Positions 54,334 to 63,863 of a stretch of 64,000 nucleotides of DNA are shown here, piece by piece. The position numbers and the translations under genes were made by a program. The notes below the pieces were generated by a model that was given only the letters and a program-made list of their open reading frames with translations, was not told the origin of the DNA and made no database searches. Location: the NCBI RefSeq assembly GCF_014641455.1, contig NZ_BMHT01000001.1, positions 124,001 through 188,000 of the forward strand, given 5' to 3'. Positions within the stretch are counted from its first letter, which is position 1; every line of letters starts with the position of its first letter. The DNA is from Hymenobacter cavernae. Its GTDB lineage: Bacteria > Bacteroidota > Bacteroidia > Cytophagales > Hymenobacteraceae.

Positions 54334-57300
54334 TTAAAATAATACAGAAACCTGCATCCGGCCGGTATGCACGATGGCAGCGCCGCTGGCTTTGCGACCG
54401 TCGTAGGCCACTGACACATTCAGGCCATTGCTCAGGCGCTGTTCCAGGTTCAGGTTCCAGGTCATGTTGTTGCCGGGGCGAAGCGCATTCAGGATTTCCA
54501 TGGCTACCAGCGAGCTTTGTTCGCCGCGAAAACCAACCCGAACGTAGCGCGTCGTGGCGGAGAGGGTACGCTTGCTAACCTGGCTCAGCCGGGTCTCGAT
54601 ACCTAGCTCGTCGAAAGTACCGCGCGTTTCCTGGTCGCTTTCAAAGGTATTCTGCTTGCTCGTGTGCAGGTACGTGCCGGTGAAGCGCAGTGTTGGAGTG
54701 GGCTGGTAACTAATTTCGGGCTGCACTTCGTAGATCAGCAACCGGAAGTTGCGATTAATTAGGTAATCGGAATTGTTGCCGCGAATGCTCCGGGTGGTGG
54801 TGACGCGCCCGGTGAACGACTGAGCGAGCGTCCGCCGTACCAGAAGACTTTGCGTGGCTAGGTTCCGTATCTCGCTTCCATTGGTCAGCAAGGTTTTCTG
54901 CTGATTCTGCTGCACCGTAAACTCGGCCCCGAAGATGGGATTGGAACGATTGAAATAAAGCGTGTTGCGAATCAGCTTATTAAGGGAAAGCAACAGTGAG
55001 TCATTGGTTTGCAGCGCAAACGGATTCAGGCGAGAACCTAGGTCTTTGTCAATCGTGCGGCGGTCGAGGGTCACGCTGGTGATGGCCGAAAACCGGGCGC
55101 CAAAGCCGCGCAAGCCGGGCTGGTCGCGCCATTGCCGCGGCGCGCTGCTCGTGAGCCGATAGCTGAAGCGGTTGGTAAACGCCACAATGTAGTTGTCGGT
55201 GGGCAAATACACTTTGATGTACGTGCGGTATTGTGCATCGGGCGTTTGAGCCTCAAAGAACTCGTCTCTTTCCTGAAGCTTATTGCCGTTGGTATCCTGC
55301 CAGTAGTGCGTGCCTTGCCCGGCCGGCACGGGCAAAAAGGAATAGTCACGCTTCAGTTCACGCCCCGTCGCGACGCTGTAGCTCAATTCCGAGCGCAACA
55401 GATTATTGAAGAAACCAGCATTCCAATCGAGCTTGCTGAGTACGGTGCGTTGGCGGGAGCTGTCGCGGGCAGCTAGGTCGCGGTACGTGAAGAGCAGGTT
55501 CAGGTCCTGACTTTTGCCCAGCCTGCTTGCGAAGGTACCCTGCCAAGTTTGGGCACGGCCGCGCAGGTACAAGGCGGTTTGCTCGGTATTAGGCGCTTGG
55601 TCGCGACGGTACGTGTAATCGAGACGGAAGCGCGTTTTGGCGCTGTCGCGGCTCTGAATAAACAGAGCGTGCTCGTCGAAGTAATTGGCCGAGGTGAGCG
55701 AATCGCCGCCAGGCAGCGCCACACGGTTTTTATCGAAGCGATACGCGTAGCCAGGCACGATAGGTCCGCCCACGTAGCGCCCGGTGGCCTCGCCCCTAGC
55801 CCAACTAGAACGCCGGTTGCCGGCCTGCGAATTGAGCACAAACAAAGTCCCGCGCAATTGTGCATTACCTAGCTGCTGCGCCGCATCGAGCCAGTGCTGA
55901 ACCCCGTTCACCTCGCCAGCCCGGTAGCGGCGACTAAGCCGATATGAAATGGTATTGTTTATATCTTTTACAATGCCCGCCGAGAAATTGAGGATATTGT
56001 CTTCACGCGGCGTCCGATAAGAGCCATTGCCCTGCACAGTGTTGGTCGTACTCCAGTTACGGTCGAACTCAATGTCGCGGTAGCGGTCGATGGGCGCGAA
56101 CTGCCGGCTGGTGTACTCATAATCGAGGGTACTCCGAAGCTTGTATTGCTTCAGCAAAGGTAGGTTCAGCGGCCGATCTTGCACCGCATAGCCAACCCGA
56201 AAAGCCCGCCCCGGCGTTGAAGTTGGCGAGAAGCGGTTCAGGTCAAGCTCCGAAGAAGCTAGGTCCACGAACACCGTAGCTGTTGAGTCGACGCGGTACC
56301 GGGTGCCGATGGTCATCATCTGTTTCAGCAGCGGAGTCGGCAGAAGCCTCACTGCCTGATAATTGCCTTGCAGCACGCCTGCCACAGGCTCTACATACTC
56401 AAACACCCGGCCGTTGGCTCCCGGGTTTTGCGTGCTGAGCCTATAGTCCCCTTGCCCCTGCGCCACTTCCGTGAAGCGTACGTTGTAGACGGCACTCAGC
56501 GAGTCCTTCGCGAAAACGAACATGGGTACCCGCTCACCAGCCACGAGCCGTATTTCGCGGTGGTACTGCACCTGCTGTCGGTTGTACGCTACCGCAACTA
56601 CGCTGGTGTCAGGGGCCTGGCTGACCTGGTCGCCAGCGCTGCGCAGCAACTGCTTATCATCGGCCGTGAGCGTCAGGTTAGGCGAGTTATCGGGGTTGTC
56701 GGCTTCGCGATAGTAGTTGGCCTGCACACTGAGGCGACCTAGCTGCTGATAATGGCTCAGGTGAACCAGGGAGCGGGAATAGTTGAAGTCGGAGTACTCA
56801 AAATCAACTTTGAGGCGAGAGTTCCGGGTAATCAGGTGCTTGGGCGTGAAGGTGATTTCCGCCTGGTTGTAGTCGATGGTGTAGTCGAAATCAAAGCCGC
56901 GGGTCATCAGTTGCCCATCCAGGTACACGCGCTCTGAGTTGGCCAGCACGATGATAAACTGCTCGCCGTTTGGGCCACGCAGGCGGTACGGCCCTTGCAC
57001 GTTCTCGATGGGCGTCAGATCAATCGAGGCAAATTTTCCTTTGGCTACGCCCCCAGCCAAGGTCGTGGTGCTGCGCCGGCCACGCCCCGGCGAAAAATTG
57101 GTTTCGATGGCCGCGCCCTGCACGTTTTTGTAGAAGCGCAGAAAGTAGTCGGGCTTATTGCGCAGCACCACGTCGCCGGCGGTCAGGTTCCAGCGCGGAT
57201 GCGTCAGGGTGATGTAGATGCGGTCGAACTCCTGTAGCTGCTGGGTGTTGCCTTCCGGCTGAAAAGGCACATTCTGGTCGGAAATAGCCGCCGTCAGGTT

Positions 57301-57882
57301 GATCTGATCAGTTAGTTTTCCTTCCAGTTGCAGGTTGAGCGAGGAGTTGACGAACACATTCTGCGCGTTGCCAAACGACACCCCACGCGACAGATTGCCG
57401 GTTTTATTGATGCCCGGCGTGCTCAGAATCTGTTCTTTCACCACAAAATCCTGGTAGTCGCTCAGGCGCCGCGGAAAACCCAGGGTATCAATGAGGCTAC
57501 GTGGCCGCCGATAATGCGGGGCGGTGAGCCGCAGGGGCAGCACCCGGTAGCTCACCAGTATAGAATCGAGGCTCGGGCTAGGTGCCAAGCTATCAGCTAC
57601 CAACGGTACGCTGCCAGGCGCACGCACGATGCGGTACGTTTCAGTCCGCGCATTATAAGCTACCGAATGTCCGTTGGCCGTTACCGATGAAGGCACTACC
57701 GTTAGGGTATCGGGCAGAGCAAAGTTGATCGTATCCTGCCCCGGCATCAAGTGTACCCAGCGGCTACGTCGCGACGACATCCCGGCGAGCTGCTGGGCTA
57801 CCGCTCTATCGGTTAGCAGCAACAGCAGCACCAACAGACAGCACCCTATCGGAAAAATACGCCGCGTAGAAGCTGTCATCAA
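54334..57882 (-). CDS. Large outer-membrane beta-barrel protein with similarity to SprA
   Basis: The 1182 residues start with a signal peptide (about 1-29). A region near 145-240 with TPGINKTGNLSRGVSFGNAQN, NLQLEGKLTDQINLTAAISD and VPFQPEGNTQQLQEFDRIYI resembles the repeated segments of SprA, the translocon of the gliding-linked type 9 secretion system (about 2400 residues). This protein is about half that length, so it is a shorter relative, not SprA itself. The remaining C-terminal 900 residues are rich in alternating polar/aromatic strands ending in a short strand closing with VLF, as in barrels. The exact role is unknown. Confidence 0.7.
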   Translation of the reverse strand: MMTASTRRIFPIGCCLLVLLLLLTDRAVAQQLAGMSSRRSRWVHLMPGQDTINFALPDTLTVVPSSVTANGHSVAYNARTETYRIVRAPGSVPLVADSLAPSPSLDSILVSYRVLPLRLTAPHYRRPRSLIDTLGFPRRLSDYQDFVVKEQILSTPGINKTGNLSRGVSFGNAQNVFVNSSLNLQLEGKLTDQINLTAAISDQNVPFQPEGNTQQLQEFDRIYITLTHPRWNLTAGDVVLRNKPDYFLRFYKNVQGAAIETNFSPGRGRRSTTTLAGGVAKGKFASIDLTPIENVQGPYRLRGPNGEQFIIVLANSERVYLDGQLMTRGFDFDYTIDYNQAEITFTPKHLITRNSRLKVDFEYSDFNYSRSLVHLSHYQQLGRLSVQANYYREADNPDNSPNLTLTADDKQLLRSAGDQVSQAPDTSVVAVAYNRQQVQYHREIRLVAGERVPMFVFAKDSLSAVYNVRFTEVAQGQGDYRLSTQNPGANGRVFEYVEPVAGVLQGNYQAVRLLPTPLLKQMMTIGTRYRVDSTATVFVDLASSELDLNRFSPTSTPGRAFRVGYAVQDRPLNLPLLKQYKLRSTLDYEYTSRQFAPIDRYRDIEFDRNWSTTNTVQGNGSYRTPREDNILNFSAGIVKDINNTISYRLSRRYRAGEVNGVQHWLDAAQQLGNAQLRGTLFVLNSQAGNRRSSWARGEATGRYVGGPIVPGYAYRFDKNRVALPGGDSLTSANYFDEHALFIQSRDSAKTRFRLDYTYRRDQAPNTEQTALYLRGRAQTWQGTFASRLGKSQDLNLLFTYRDLAARDSSRQRTVLSKLDWNAGFFNNLLRSELSYSVATGRELKRDYSFLPVPAGQGTHYWQDTNGNKLQERDEFFEAQTPDAQYRTYIKVYLPTDNYIVAFTNRFSYRLTSSAPRQWRDQPGLRGFGARFSAITSVTLDRRTIDKDLGSRLNPFALQTNDSLLLSLNKLIRNTLYFNRSNPIFGAEFTVQQNQQKTLLTNGSEIRNLATQSLLVRRTLAQSFTGRVTTTRSIRGNNSDYLINRNFRLLIYEVQPEISYQPTPTLRFTGTYLHTSKQNTFESDQETRGTFDELGIETRLSQVSKRTLSATTRYVRVGFRGEQSSLVAMEILNALRPGNNMTWNLNLEQRLSNGLNVSVAYDGRKASGAAIVHTGRMQVSVLF

Positions 57883-58063
57883 ATACTGCTAGGATTTGGT
57901 AGGAGAAGGTTTATTGATAAAACGCTGCCTAGCTCAGCTTATTTCCTAGGCCGGCTACGTTTCGGATGATACCTGACTACAAAGCTAGGTGCAATGGCTG
58001 GCTACAGCAAGAAGCCACTACATTGCTAACTTCCTATATATCACTGCCTTCTCTCTGCAATTA

Positions 58064-61000
58064 TTATTCCGGGGCGAGCGGCAACTCGATGCAGAACACT
58101 GTCCCAACGCCTTCCTGCGTGTCAAACCAAATACTTCCGCCCGCACTTTCAATACCGCGCCGTGCTACAGCCAGTCCAATTCCGGAACCGGAAACCTTTG
58201 TTGTGAAGTTCGGCACAAATATCTTATCGCGCACCGCCTCCGGAACGCCCATGCCATTATCCCTGATGCAGATTCGCACCCGATTTCCTTCGGCGCGCTC
58301 CAAGCTAGCTTCAATAACAGGCTTACGGCCCGCCGGCACTGCTTGCAGCGCATTGATGAGCAGATTATTAAACGTACGAACCAGTAGGTTTTCGTCCGTA
58401 AAAACGACGTAATGTGCCTCAGCCGCATCAGCAGGCAGCCGCAACTGAATTCCGCCCGTGCCGGCGCCACCCTGGTGCAACCCCACGCAGCGCCGCAAGA
58501 TAGGCACTACGTCCAACCGCTCCGGGCGCATGGCAGGCAAGTTGGTGAAGGTAGAGAAGGAGGTAGCAATGTCGCTGAGCACATCTACCTGTGTGATAAG
58601 GGTTTGCGAAATCTTGCTGATCAACTCTTCCGTGTTGGGCCGGCGCTCAGCAATGGCTTTCTGCAAAAACTGCAAGGAAAGCTTCATGGGCGTGAGCGGG
58701 TTCTTGATTTCGTGCGCAACCTGCCGGGCCATTTCTCGCCAAGCGGCTTCTTTCTCCTGGGTAGCTAGCTCCTGCTTGCTATCTTCAAGCTTCAGCAGCA
58801 TTTCGTTGTATTCGCGCACAAGGAGCCCAATCTCATCCGACGCTTCGTAGGCTAACATTTCATTCTGCCCCGTAAGCGTCGTTTGCTTCAGCTTTTCGGT
58901 GAGGAGCTTAAGTGGCTCGGTGAGGAGCCGCGATGCCAGAAACGTCAGCAGCAGAAATAGAATGAACATCACCGTGAAAATGTTCAGGATGGTGCAGATC
59001 AGTTCTATCAATTTGTTATCCAGGTCTTTCTCCGAGTCAAAAAACGGGATACCCACGTACCCGATTACGGTGCCCGGCTGCCCGGCCCGCGCCGTAGCCC
59101 GCAACGGTAGGTAGAGCGCATTAAACGACAACGAGCCGGCACGCTCCGTCAGCAGCACCCGCGGCTGCGCCTGCTCGGCCAACGCAGCTACGGCCTGCGG
59201 ATTCATCAACGGACTGAGTACACCCGACTCAAAGATCAGCGGCTGACTGCTTACTTGCAGCGCCCCATGCGCATCGTAGAGGTTGAGGTCCGTTTCGGTC
59301 AGGTTCGATACGTTATCGGCTAGCTCAACCAAGGCGGTGCGGCTAGCTGAGTCGGCCAGCAGAGCCCGGTTCTTTAATAGACTCTCCTGCACTGTCTTAC
59401 CGCGGCGCTCGTAGGTGCGGCGTAAGTCCCGCTTGTAAGAATCCGTCACCTGACTGGCGGTAGCAACGCTCACGATGAGCAGCGGTACTACGATACCTAG
59501 GTTCAGAAACAGCTGAATCTTGGTGCTAAAGTTGGCCCGGAACAGATCAATGTAACGTCCTTCTACCACCATGTACAAGCCTGTGCACAGCAGGAAGAAG
59601 AACGAATGCAGCAGGAACAGAAAAGAGAAATTGGCCAACCAATCGCCAAAAGAGTAGGTCGCAGTTGTGACGACTACCGTTCGGTTTTGGGGGCCGCGCA
59701 CACCTAGGTGGTGAAACCTGCGGATCGAAAGGCCCGGATCATACAGGCGCGGATCACGCAGCTGTTGCGCGGAAAGTCGGTTTACGTAGTCAAAATCACC
59801 TTCACTGTATACCAAGTGCCCGTTTTCGTAGCCTGCATAACTCAGGTCAGGACCTAGCCCTGGCTGGAAGAATTTCTGATCTACCAGCAACTCGGGCACT
59901 ACACTATAGGCCGTGAGCTTTTTCAAGGAGAGTTCGAGCAAGATGGTGCAGGTACTGCCTGCAGGTGTGCGTACGGGCACAAAAGCCACGTAGCGTCTAG
60001 TGCTGAATGAGGTAGTGCCCCGAATCAGGTACAGATTCTTTTGGTCGGTGCTATCGGCGGTGTGCACCAGTCGCGCCCGAATCTGTGGAAGCGTTGTTGT
60101 ACCTTGCTCGCCACTGATAGGCCGACCAGCGGCATCAAATAAGGTGACGACAATCTCGTACTTGTCGAAATAATCGCGCAGGTAATACTTGACGATTCGC
60201 TGACGGATTGACTCCGGATTAGTGAAGATGTTTGCCAGCTGAGTGGCAATATTCTGGTCAGCCGCAATTTCGCGGGTTCGCAAACCCAGCAGGTACTCTC
60301 CTTGCAGATCATTGTCTACTAATAAGTTACCTGCTATCTTTTTCTTGCTCGATACCAACTGGTGATCAAATCGCTCATACAAAGCCAACGCGCCCACAAT
60401 CGAGCTGACGCTGAGCATCAGGAAAGTAAAAAGGTAGATCTGGTACGGAACAATCTCGCCTACTCGTTTCAGGCCGGTGAAACGAATCACCCAGAAGAAT
60501 ACCAGGGTAAGACCTAACAGTATGAAATGCACCTTCGTGAGCACCAAGCTCAGAGGCAAAACACAGAGCGCGCAGAGCGCCAGCAGAAACAAGCCCAGCA
60601 CCCGCGTAGGAGGGCGAACTGACGCCAGAAATACCTGAGACAGAACGTAGAACCCTATCAGATACCCAGTAGTATGCAGCACGATAGCTAGGCACAGCAG
60701 CAGTTTGAAGCCCGACACCTGAATATTCTGAGTGACATCGAGCACCAGCTGCGAATTGTTGAAGCTGTTGGCGTAGAATTCGAACAACAACTCCAGCAAA
60801 CCGAAGAAACTTAGCACAGCACTTGCCGCCAGTATCAGCCGTGGAGCTAGCTTGTTAATTCGTTGAATGCGGGTAATCAGGCCATAGTGGCGGAACAAGA
60901 ACACGCTGTAGTAAGCCACCAGCAGGAACAGCAGCGCGTTGATCAGCAAGTCGCCGAGCGACGGCGACAGCCAGGAGGCGGCATATACCTTCGGGTCGAA

Positions 61001-61792
61001 GATGCGCACTTCGATAAAGGAGAACGGCAAACCGAAGTACAACAGCGCCGACCGGAACGCCACTAAGGGCAACACAGCCGTAGCGGTGCCGAGCAATGTG
61101 CGCCCTTTAATGAATTGCTGTTGCGATAGACGTGCCCAGCCATTCAAGTACAGCCCAAAACCTAGCAGCAACAGCGTTAGAGGCAAGTACTTACCGGTAA
61201 CGGGATTGGGTTGCAAACTTTCCAGCGAGAACAAGTACGCGCCGGTGGCTGAATACAAGCGAGGCAAGCTGCGCTGGGTAGCATTAGCAACCAGCTTTAC
61301 GTTTAGCCCACGAAACAAGGCTCGTTCTGCACCTTCCCGCAAGTAGCGGTTGCTGATGCTATAGTGCCGCTCCAGCGGAATATACGTCAGAATAGTGTAG
61401 GCGCCCGCGGGATGACGTAAGGCGAGAAACTGGCCAAACCGCATATCAACCAACTTCTCCCGAAACTTCTGCGCTACGTTTTCCGGCTCTGGCCGCGTCG
61501 TATGATCAGACCAGTACAGCAGCTTATCGCCTTCAAAAACAAAGCAAGGATACGTTGTACGCCCGACCAGCCACCCAAAGTTGAGTTCATTATTTCGTAA
61601 GCGTTCGGCTACTTCATTCGCATCGCGCTCAGCGGTGAGTTCGGCTTCCGTTACTAACGTTTGCAGACGAGCAGCATCGGTACGGAGCAGCACACCATCT
61701 CCCTGTCCGTAATAATTGCTCAGGTACGCTCCCAAGAAGCAGAGCGCCGCAGCTATCAACAACACTAACGGAGAGGAGCGCGAGTATATCAA
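58064..61792 (-). CDS. Large NtrY-like sensor histidine kinase
   Basis: The 1242 residues (TTG start at 61792; no in-frame ATG before an upstream stop) open with a membrane segment and a sensor region. Seven to nine further hydrophobic segments lie between about 195 and 480, then an extracytoplasmic sensor region, then another membrane segment near 945-965. A HAMP-type linker (SRLLTEPLKLLTEKL) leads to the phosphoacceptor helix with VAHEIKNPLTP (His about 1027). The ATPase domain shows NNLLINALQAVP, RDNGMGVP and GSGIGLAVARRGIE. The kinase core resembles NtrY. No response regulator gene is adjacent. Confidence 0.88.
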   Translation of the reverse strand: MIYSRSSPLVLLIAAALCFLGAYLSNYYGQGDGVLLRTDAARLQTLVTEAELTAERDANEVAERLRNNELNFGWLVGRTTYPCFVFEGDKLLYWSDHTTRPEPENVAQKFREKLVDMRFGQFLALRHPAGAYTILTYIPLERHYSISNRYLREGAERALFRGLNVKLVANATQRSLPRLYSATGAYLFSLESLQPNPVTGKYLPLTLLLLGFGLYLNGWARLSQQQFIKGRTLLGTATAVLPLVAFRSALLYFGLPFSFIEVRIFDPKVYAASWLSPSLGDLLINALLFLLVAYYSVFLFRHYGLITRIQRINKLAPRLILAASAVLSFFGLLELLFEFYANSFNNSQLVLDVTQNIQVSGFKLLLCLAIVLHTTGYLIGFYVLSQVFLASVRPPTRVLGLFLLALCALCVLPLSLVLTKVHFILLGLTLVFFWVIRFTGLKRVGEIVPYQIYLFTFLMLSVSSIVGALALYERFDHQLVSSKKKIAGNLLVDNDLQGEYLLGLRTREIAADQNIATQLANIFTNPESIRQRIVKYYLRDYFDKYEIVVTLFDAAGRPISGEQGTTTLPQIRARLVHTADSTDQKNLYLIRGTTSFSTRRYVAFVPVRTPAGSTCTILLELSLKKLTAYSVVPELLVDQKFFQPGLGPDLSYAGYENGHLVYSEGDFDYVNRLSAQQLRDPRLYDPGLSIRRFHHLGVRGPQNRTVVVTTATYSFGDWLANFSFLFLLHSFFFLLCTGLYMVVEGRYIDLFRANFSTKIQLFLNLGIVVPLLIVSVATASQVTDSYKRDLRRTYERRGKTVQESLLKNRALLADSASRTALVELADNVSNLTETDLNLYDAHGALQVSSQPLIFESGVLSPLMNPQAVAALAEQAQPRVLLTERAGSLSFNALYLPLRATARAGQPGTVIGYVGIPFFDSEKDLDNKLIELICTILNIFTVMFILFLLLTFLASRLLTEPLKLLTEKLKQTTLTGQNEMLAYEASDEIGLLVREYNEMLLKLEDSKQELATQEKEAAWREMARQVAHEIKNPLTPMKLSLQFLQKAIAERRPNTEELISKISQTLITQVDVLSDIATSFSTFTNLPAMRPERLDVVPILRRCVGLHQGGAGTGGIQLRLPADAAEAHYVVFTDENLLVRTFNNLLINALQAVPAGRKPVIEASLERAEGNRVRICIRDNGMGVPEAVRDKIFVPNFTTKVSGSGIGLAVARRGIESAGGSIWFDTQEGVGTVFCIELPLAPE

Positions 61793-61853
61793 ATCGGAGT
61801 TATAAGGTAATGAATGTCAATAGGAAGTATTTTCCATAATAGGGCATTCAACA

Positions 61854-61878
61854 AAAATGCCGCCATTTGGCGGCATTT
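61854..61878 (-). terminator. Terminator of the oxidase accessory operon
   Basis: AAATGCCGCC / GGCGGCATTT with a 4-nt loop is followed on the minus strand by a T run. It lies about 70 bp after the small CxxC protein gene. Confidence 0.75.
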
Positions 61879-61950
61879 CCTAGCTCTTCTTGTCGAAACC
61901 AATCTATCTGATCGACGAGTATACGCCTGCGTGCATCTTAACAGATTGCA

Positions 61951-62196
61951 CTACTTACGCTGGTGGGCGTGCCGATACCAGAAAAAACCAACTGCACCAA
62001 TTAGCAAATAAGGAATGGTCATCAGGTACAGAATACCGGTGTTCAGGCCGGAAAAATCCTGGGCGTCCTTCTCCGTACGCGCCGACTCTACCTGGCTGCT
62101 GCACAAAGAGCACTGGGCACTTGCCGTTAGGGGCATCAGGCTCAGTAGAGAGCCTAGCAGAAACATCAATATTCCAGCAAAAACCAACTTTTTCAT
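61951..62196 (-). CDS. Small secreted or membrane protein with a CxxC motif, oxidase cluster
   Basis: The 81 residues begin with a signal peptide (about 1-27, ending in TASAQ). A mature CSLCSSQVESAR segment follows, with C29 and C32 forming a CxxC motif. A membrane segment lies at about 57-74 (TIPYLLIGAVGFFWY), and a basic tail follows. Such proteins recur in Bacteroidota at the end of caa3 oxidase/SCO/DUF420 clusters; the function is not established, and a metal or redox role is only suggested by the cysteine pair. It is in line with the upstream genes on the same strand. Confidence 0.75.
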   Translation of the reverse strand: MKKLVFAGILMFLLGSLLSLMPLTASAQCSLCSSQVESARTEKDAQDFSGLNTGILYLMTIPYLLIGAVGFFWYRHAHQRK

Positions 62197-62247
62197 ATCT
62201 TTTTAACAGCTTCTTTTCGGTAAAATTTCCTCTTTCAGGTACGCAGC

Positions 62248-62805
62248 CTAGGTGTAATACGGTGCAATCATAAAATAAACGACAACGCCCGTTACGGATA
62301 CGTACAACCAGACCGGGAACGTCCAGCGGGCAATACGACGATGCTTGCTAAACTGCTGCGTTAAAGCAAAGTACAGCGTAAACAGCACCAATCCCACTGT
62401 TACGACTGCTAATGAAATGTGTGTTAGCAACAAGATAAAGTAGACATAACGAATGACACCGACCCCTCCAAAGTGGGTAGACGCTACCTGCGAGTGATAT
62501 ACCACGTAGGAAACCAGGAACAAGGAACCCAGTAGAAACGCCGCACTCATCATTAAGCGGTGCTGTACTACCTGATTGCGGCGAATGAAGTAATATCCGA
62601 TCACCAAACAAATGGCTGTCAGTGAGTTAAGCACCGCATTTACGGCCGGCAGAAACTTAACCTGAGCACCCGGTATCCGAAATGTTTCTGGGAAGTAGTA
62701 CAGCACTGCTACCAGCAGCGGCACTACTGCCGCTAGCGTGCCTAGGATGATCTTGTACTTGGTATAACTGCCCGGCTCAATGACGGGCTGCGTTGTCGTG
62801 GTCAT
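62248..62805 (-). CDS. DUF420 family membrane protein
   Basis: The 185 residues have five membrane segments (about 15-36, 53-72, 82-104, 122-145 and 158-180) with histidines in the loops (QHRLMMSAAF, HSQVASTHFGG, THISLAVVTV, KHRRIARW), as in DUF420. Family members lie beside cytochrome c oxidase genes; in Firmicutes the related CtaM is required for oxidase assembly. The start overlaps the SCO gene by 29 bp, showing they are cotranscribed. Confidence 0.9.
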   Translation of the reverse strand: MTTTTQPVIEPGSYTKYKIILGTLAAVVPLLVAVLYYFPETFRIPGAQVKFLPAVNAVLNSLTAICLVIGYYFIRRNQVVQHRLMMSAAFLLGSLFLVSYVVYHSQVASTHFGGVGVIRYVYFILLLTHISLAVVTVGLVLFTLYFALTQQFSKHRRIARWTFPVWLYVSVTGVVVYFMIAPYYT

Positions 62806-63454
62806 AGGTGTACAATAAGACTTCGATTTCGGTGATGAGCCGATCTACCTCTTTTTGCTCAGTACCGTCGTAAATTCCTCTTATCCGCTTATCACGATCA
62901 ACCAGGAACAGCTGCTGGCTATGTGTTAAACCAGGCGCGACGCCAGAAGGTGCCGGCAACCGATAATCTTGCGTAATCAGCCGATCTACCTGCGCTTTTT
63001 CTCCAGTAAGGAAAAACCATTTGCCCGCAATTGCTGCATAGCGCTCTGCATAGCTAGCTAGTACAGGCACTGAATCATGTACGGCATCTACGTCGTAGGA
63101 TACGAGCTTCACCCGCGGCTCATGGCGGAACTGTTCCTGTACGCGCGTAAGCTGACTGTTTACTAATGGACAGGCTCCAACGCACGTTGTATAGAAAAAG
63201 CTAGCTACATACACCCCCCCAGCCAAGTCTTTCTGATTGACAATGCGGCCAGATTGAGAAGCTAGGTTAAAATTACCTAGCTGGTGAAAAACAGTATCGC
63301 GCTGCCACTTCCCTCCTACCAACGTCGAATCGACATGGTCAGGCAGGTAAGTTGGCAGCGCGTAACGGTTTGTGCCAAAGGTTGTCAGGAACAGAAACCC
63401 TAACACCGGCACCAGCAAAAGGAGGCCCAACAACAAGGTTTGCTTGGGCCGCAT
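62777..63454 (-). CDS. SCO family copper chaperone for cytochrome oxidase
   Basis: SCO proteins deliver copper to the CuA centre of cytochrome oxidase or act as thiol-disulfide reductases. The ATG at 63454 gives 225 residues and follows the subunit IV stop within 2 bp. An N-terminal membrane anchor (about 6-26) precedes a thioredoxin fold with FFYTTCVGACPLV (Cys91 and Cys95) and a late histidine in GLTHSQQLFLV. All metal-binding residues are intact. Confidence 0.94.
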   Translation of the reverse strand: MRPKQTLLLGLLLLVPVLGFLFLTTFGTNRYALPTYLPDHVDSTLVGGKWQRDTVFHQLGNFNLASQSGRIVNQKDLAGGVYVASFFYTTCVGACPLVNSQLTRVQEQFRHEPRVKLVSYDVDAVHDSVPVLASYAERYAAIAGKWFFLTGEKAQVDRLITQDYRLPAPSGVAPGLTHSQQLFLVDRDKRIRGIYDGTEQKEVDRLITEIEVLLYTYDHDNAARH

Positions 63455-63456
63455 GT

Positions 63457-63798
63457 TTATTTGAAGGCGTTGAAGATAGCTTCGCCGATTGAGGAACCTT
63501 CTGAAACCAAGGCTACAAGCAGCCACACTAACAGCGCCATCGGAACCAGAATAGTCCAGATGAGAGCTTTGGTTTCATGCTTCAAGTGCATGAACTCAGC
63601 TACAATGAAGAAGGCCTTCAGTATAGTCATTACGATGAAGATACTGTTGCGGAATGTTCCGGCGGACATTGTGAAGGCCAACAAGAATTCAACAGCGGTA
63701 ATAGCTACCAGAATGAAGAAGGTCTTCCAGATCCAGCCGGTATTTGGCTTCGGAATCTCACCGAGTTGGGTCGGAGTATTTGCTACGTGATGAGCCAT
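63457..63798 (-). CDS. Cytochrome c oxidase subunit IV-like protein (caa3 type)
   Basis: The 113 residues have three membrane segments (about 23-44, 52-70 and 80-104), with the family features WKTFFILVAITAVEFLLAF, FIVMTILKAFFIVAEFMHLKHE and LVPMALLVWLLVALVSEG. This matches the prokaryotic subunit IV (COX4_pro-type) of caa3 oxidases. A short heptamer inverted repeat separates it from the subunit III gene. Confidence 0.92.
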   Translation of the reverse strand: MAHHVANTPTQLGEIPKPNTGWIWKTFFILVAITAVEFLLAFTMSAGTFRNSIFIVMTILKAFFIVAEFMHLKHETKALIWTILVPMALLVWLLVALVSEGSSIGEAIFNAFK

Positions 63799-63808
63799 GA
63801 AGTTCTAC

Positions 63809-63862
63809 GTTTGAATGTTGAATCTTGAATTGTCTGCTGCACTGTTCAGCATTCAAAAATTC
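63809..63862. repeat. Short heptamer inverted repeat (element H)
   Basis: The left arm reads GAATGTT GAATCTT GAATTG. The reverse complement of the right arm reads TGAATTT TTGAATG CTG. It fills the spacer between the subunit III and IV genes. Confidence 0.55.
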
Positions 63863-63863
63863 A

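Noticed and set aside
54334..57882. Identification as full SprA
   Set aside because: The length (1182) is about half that of SprA, and only part of the motif set is visible.
61890..62273. Plus-strand frame opposite the small CxxC protein and DUF420 genes
   Set aside because: It runs antisense across two supported minus-strand genes and shows no motif.
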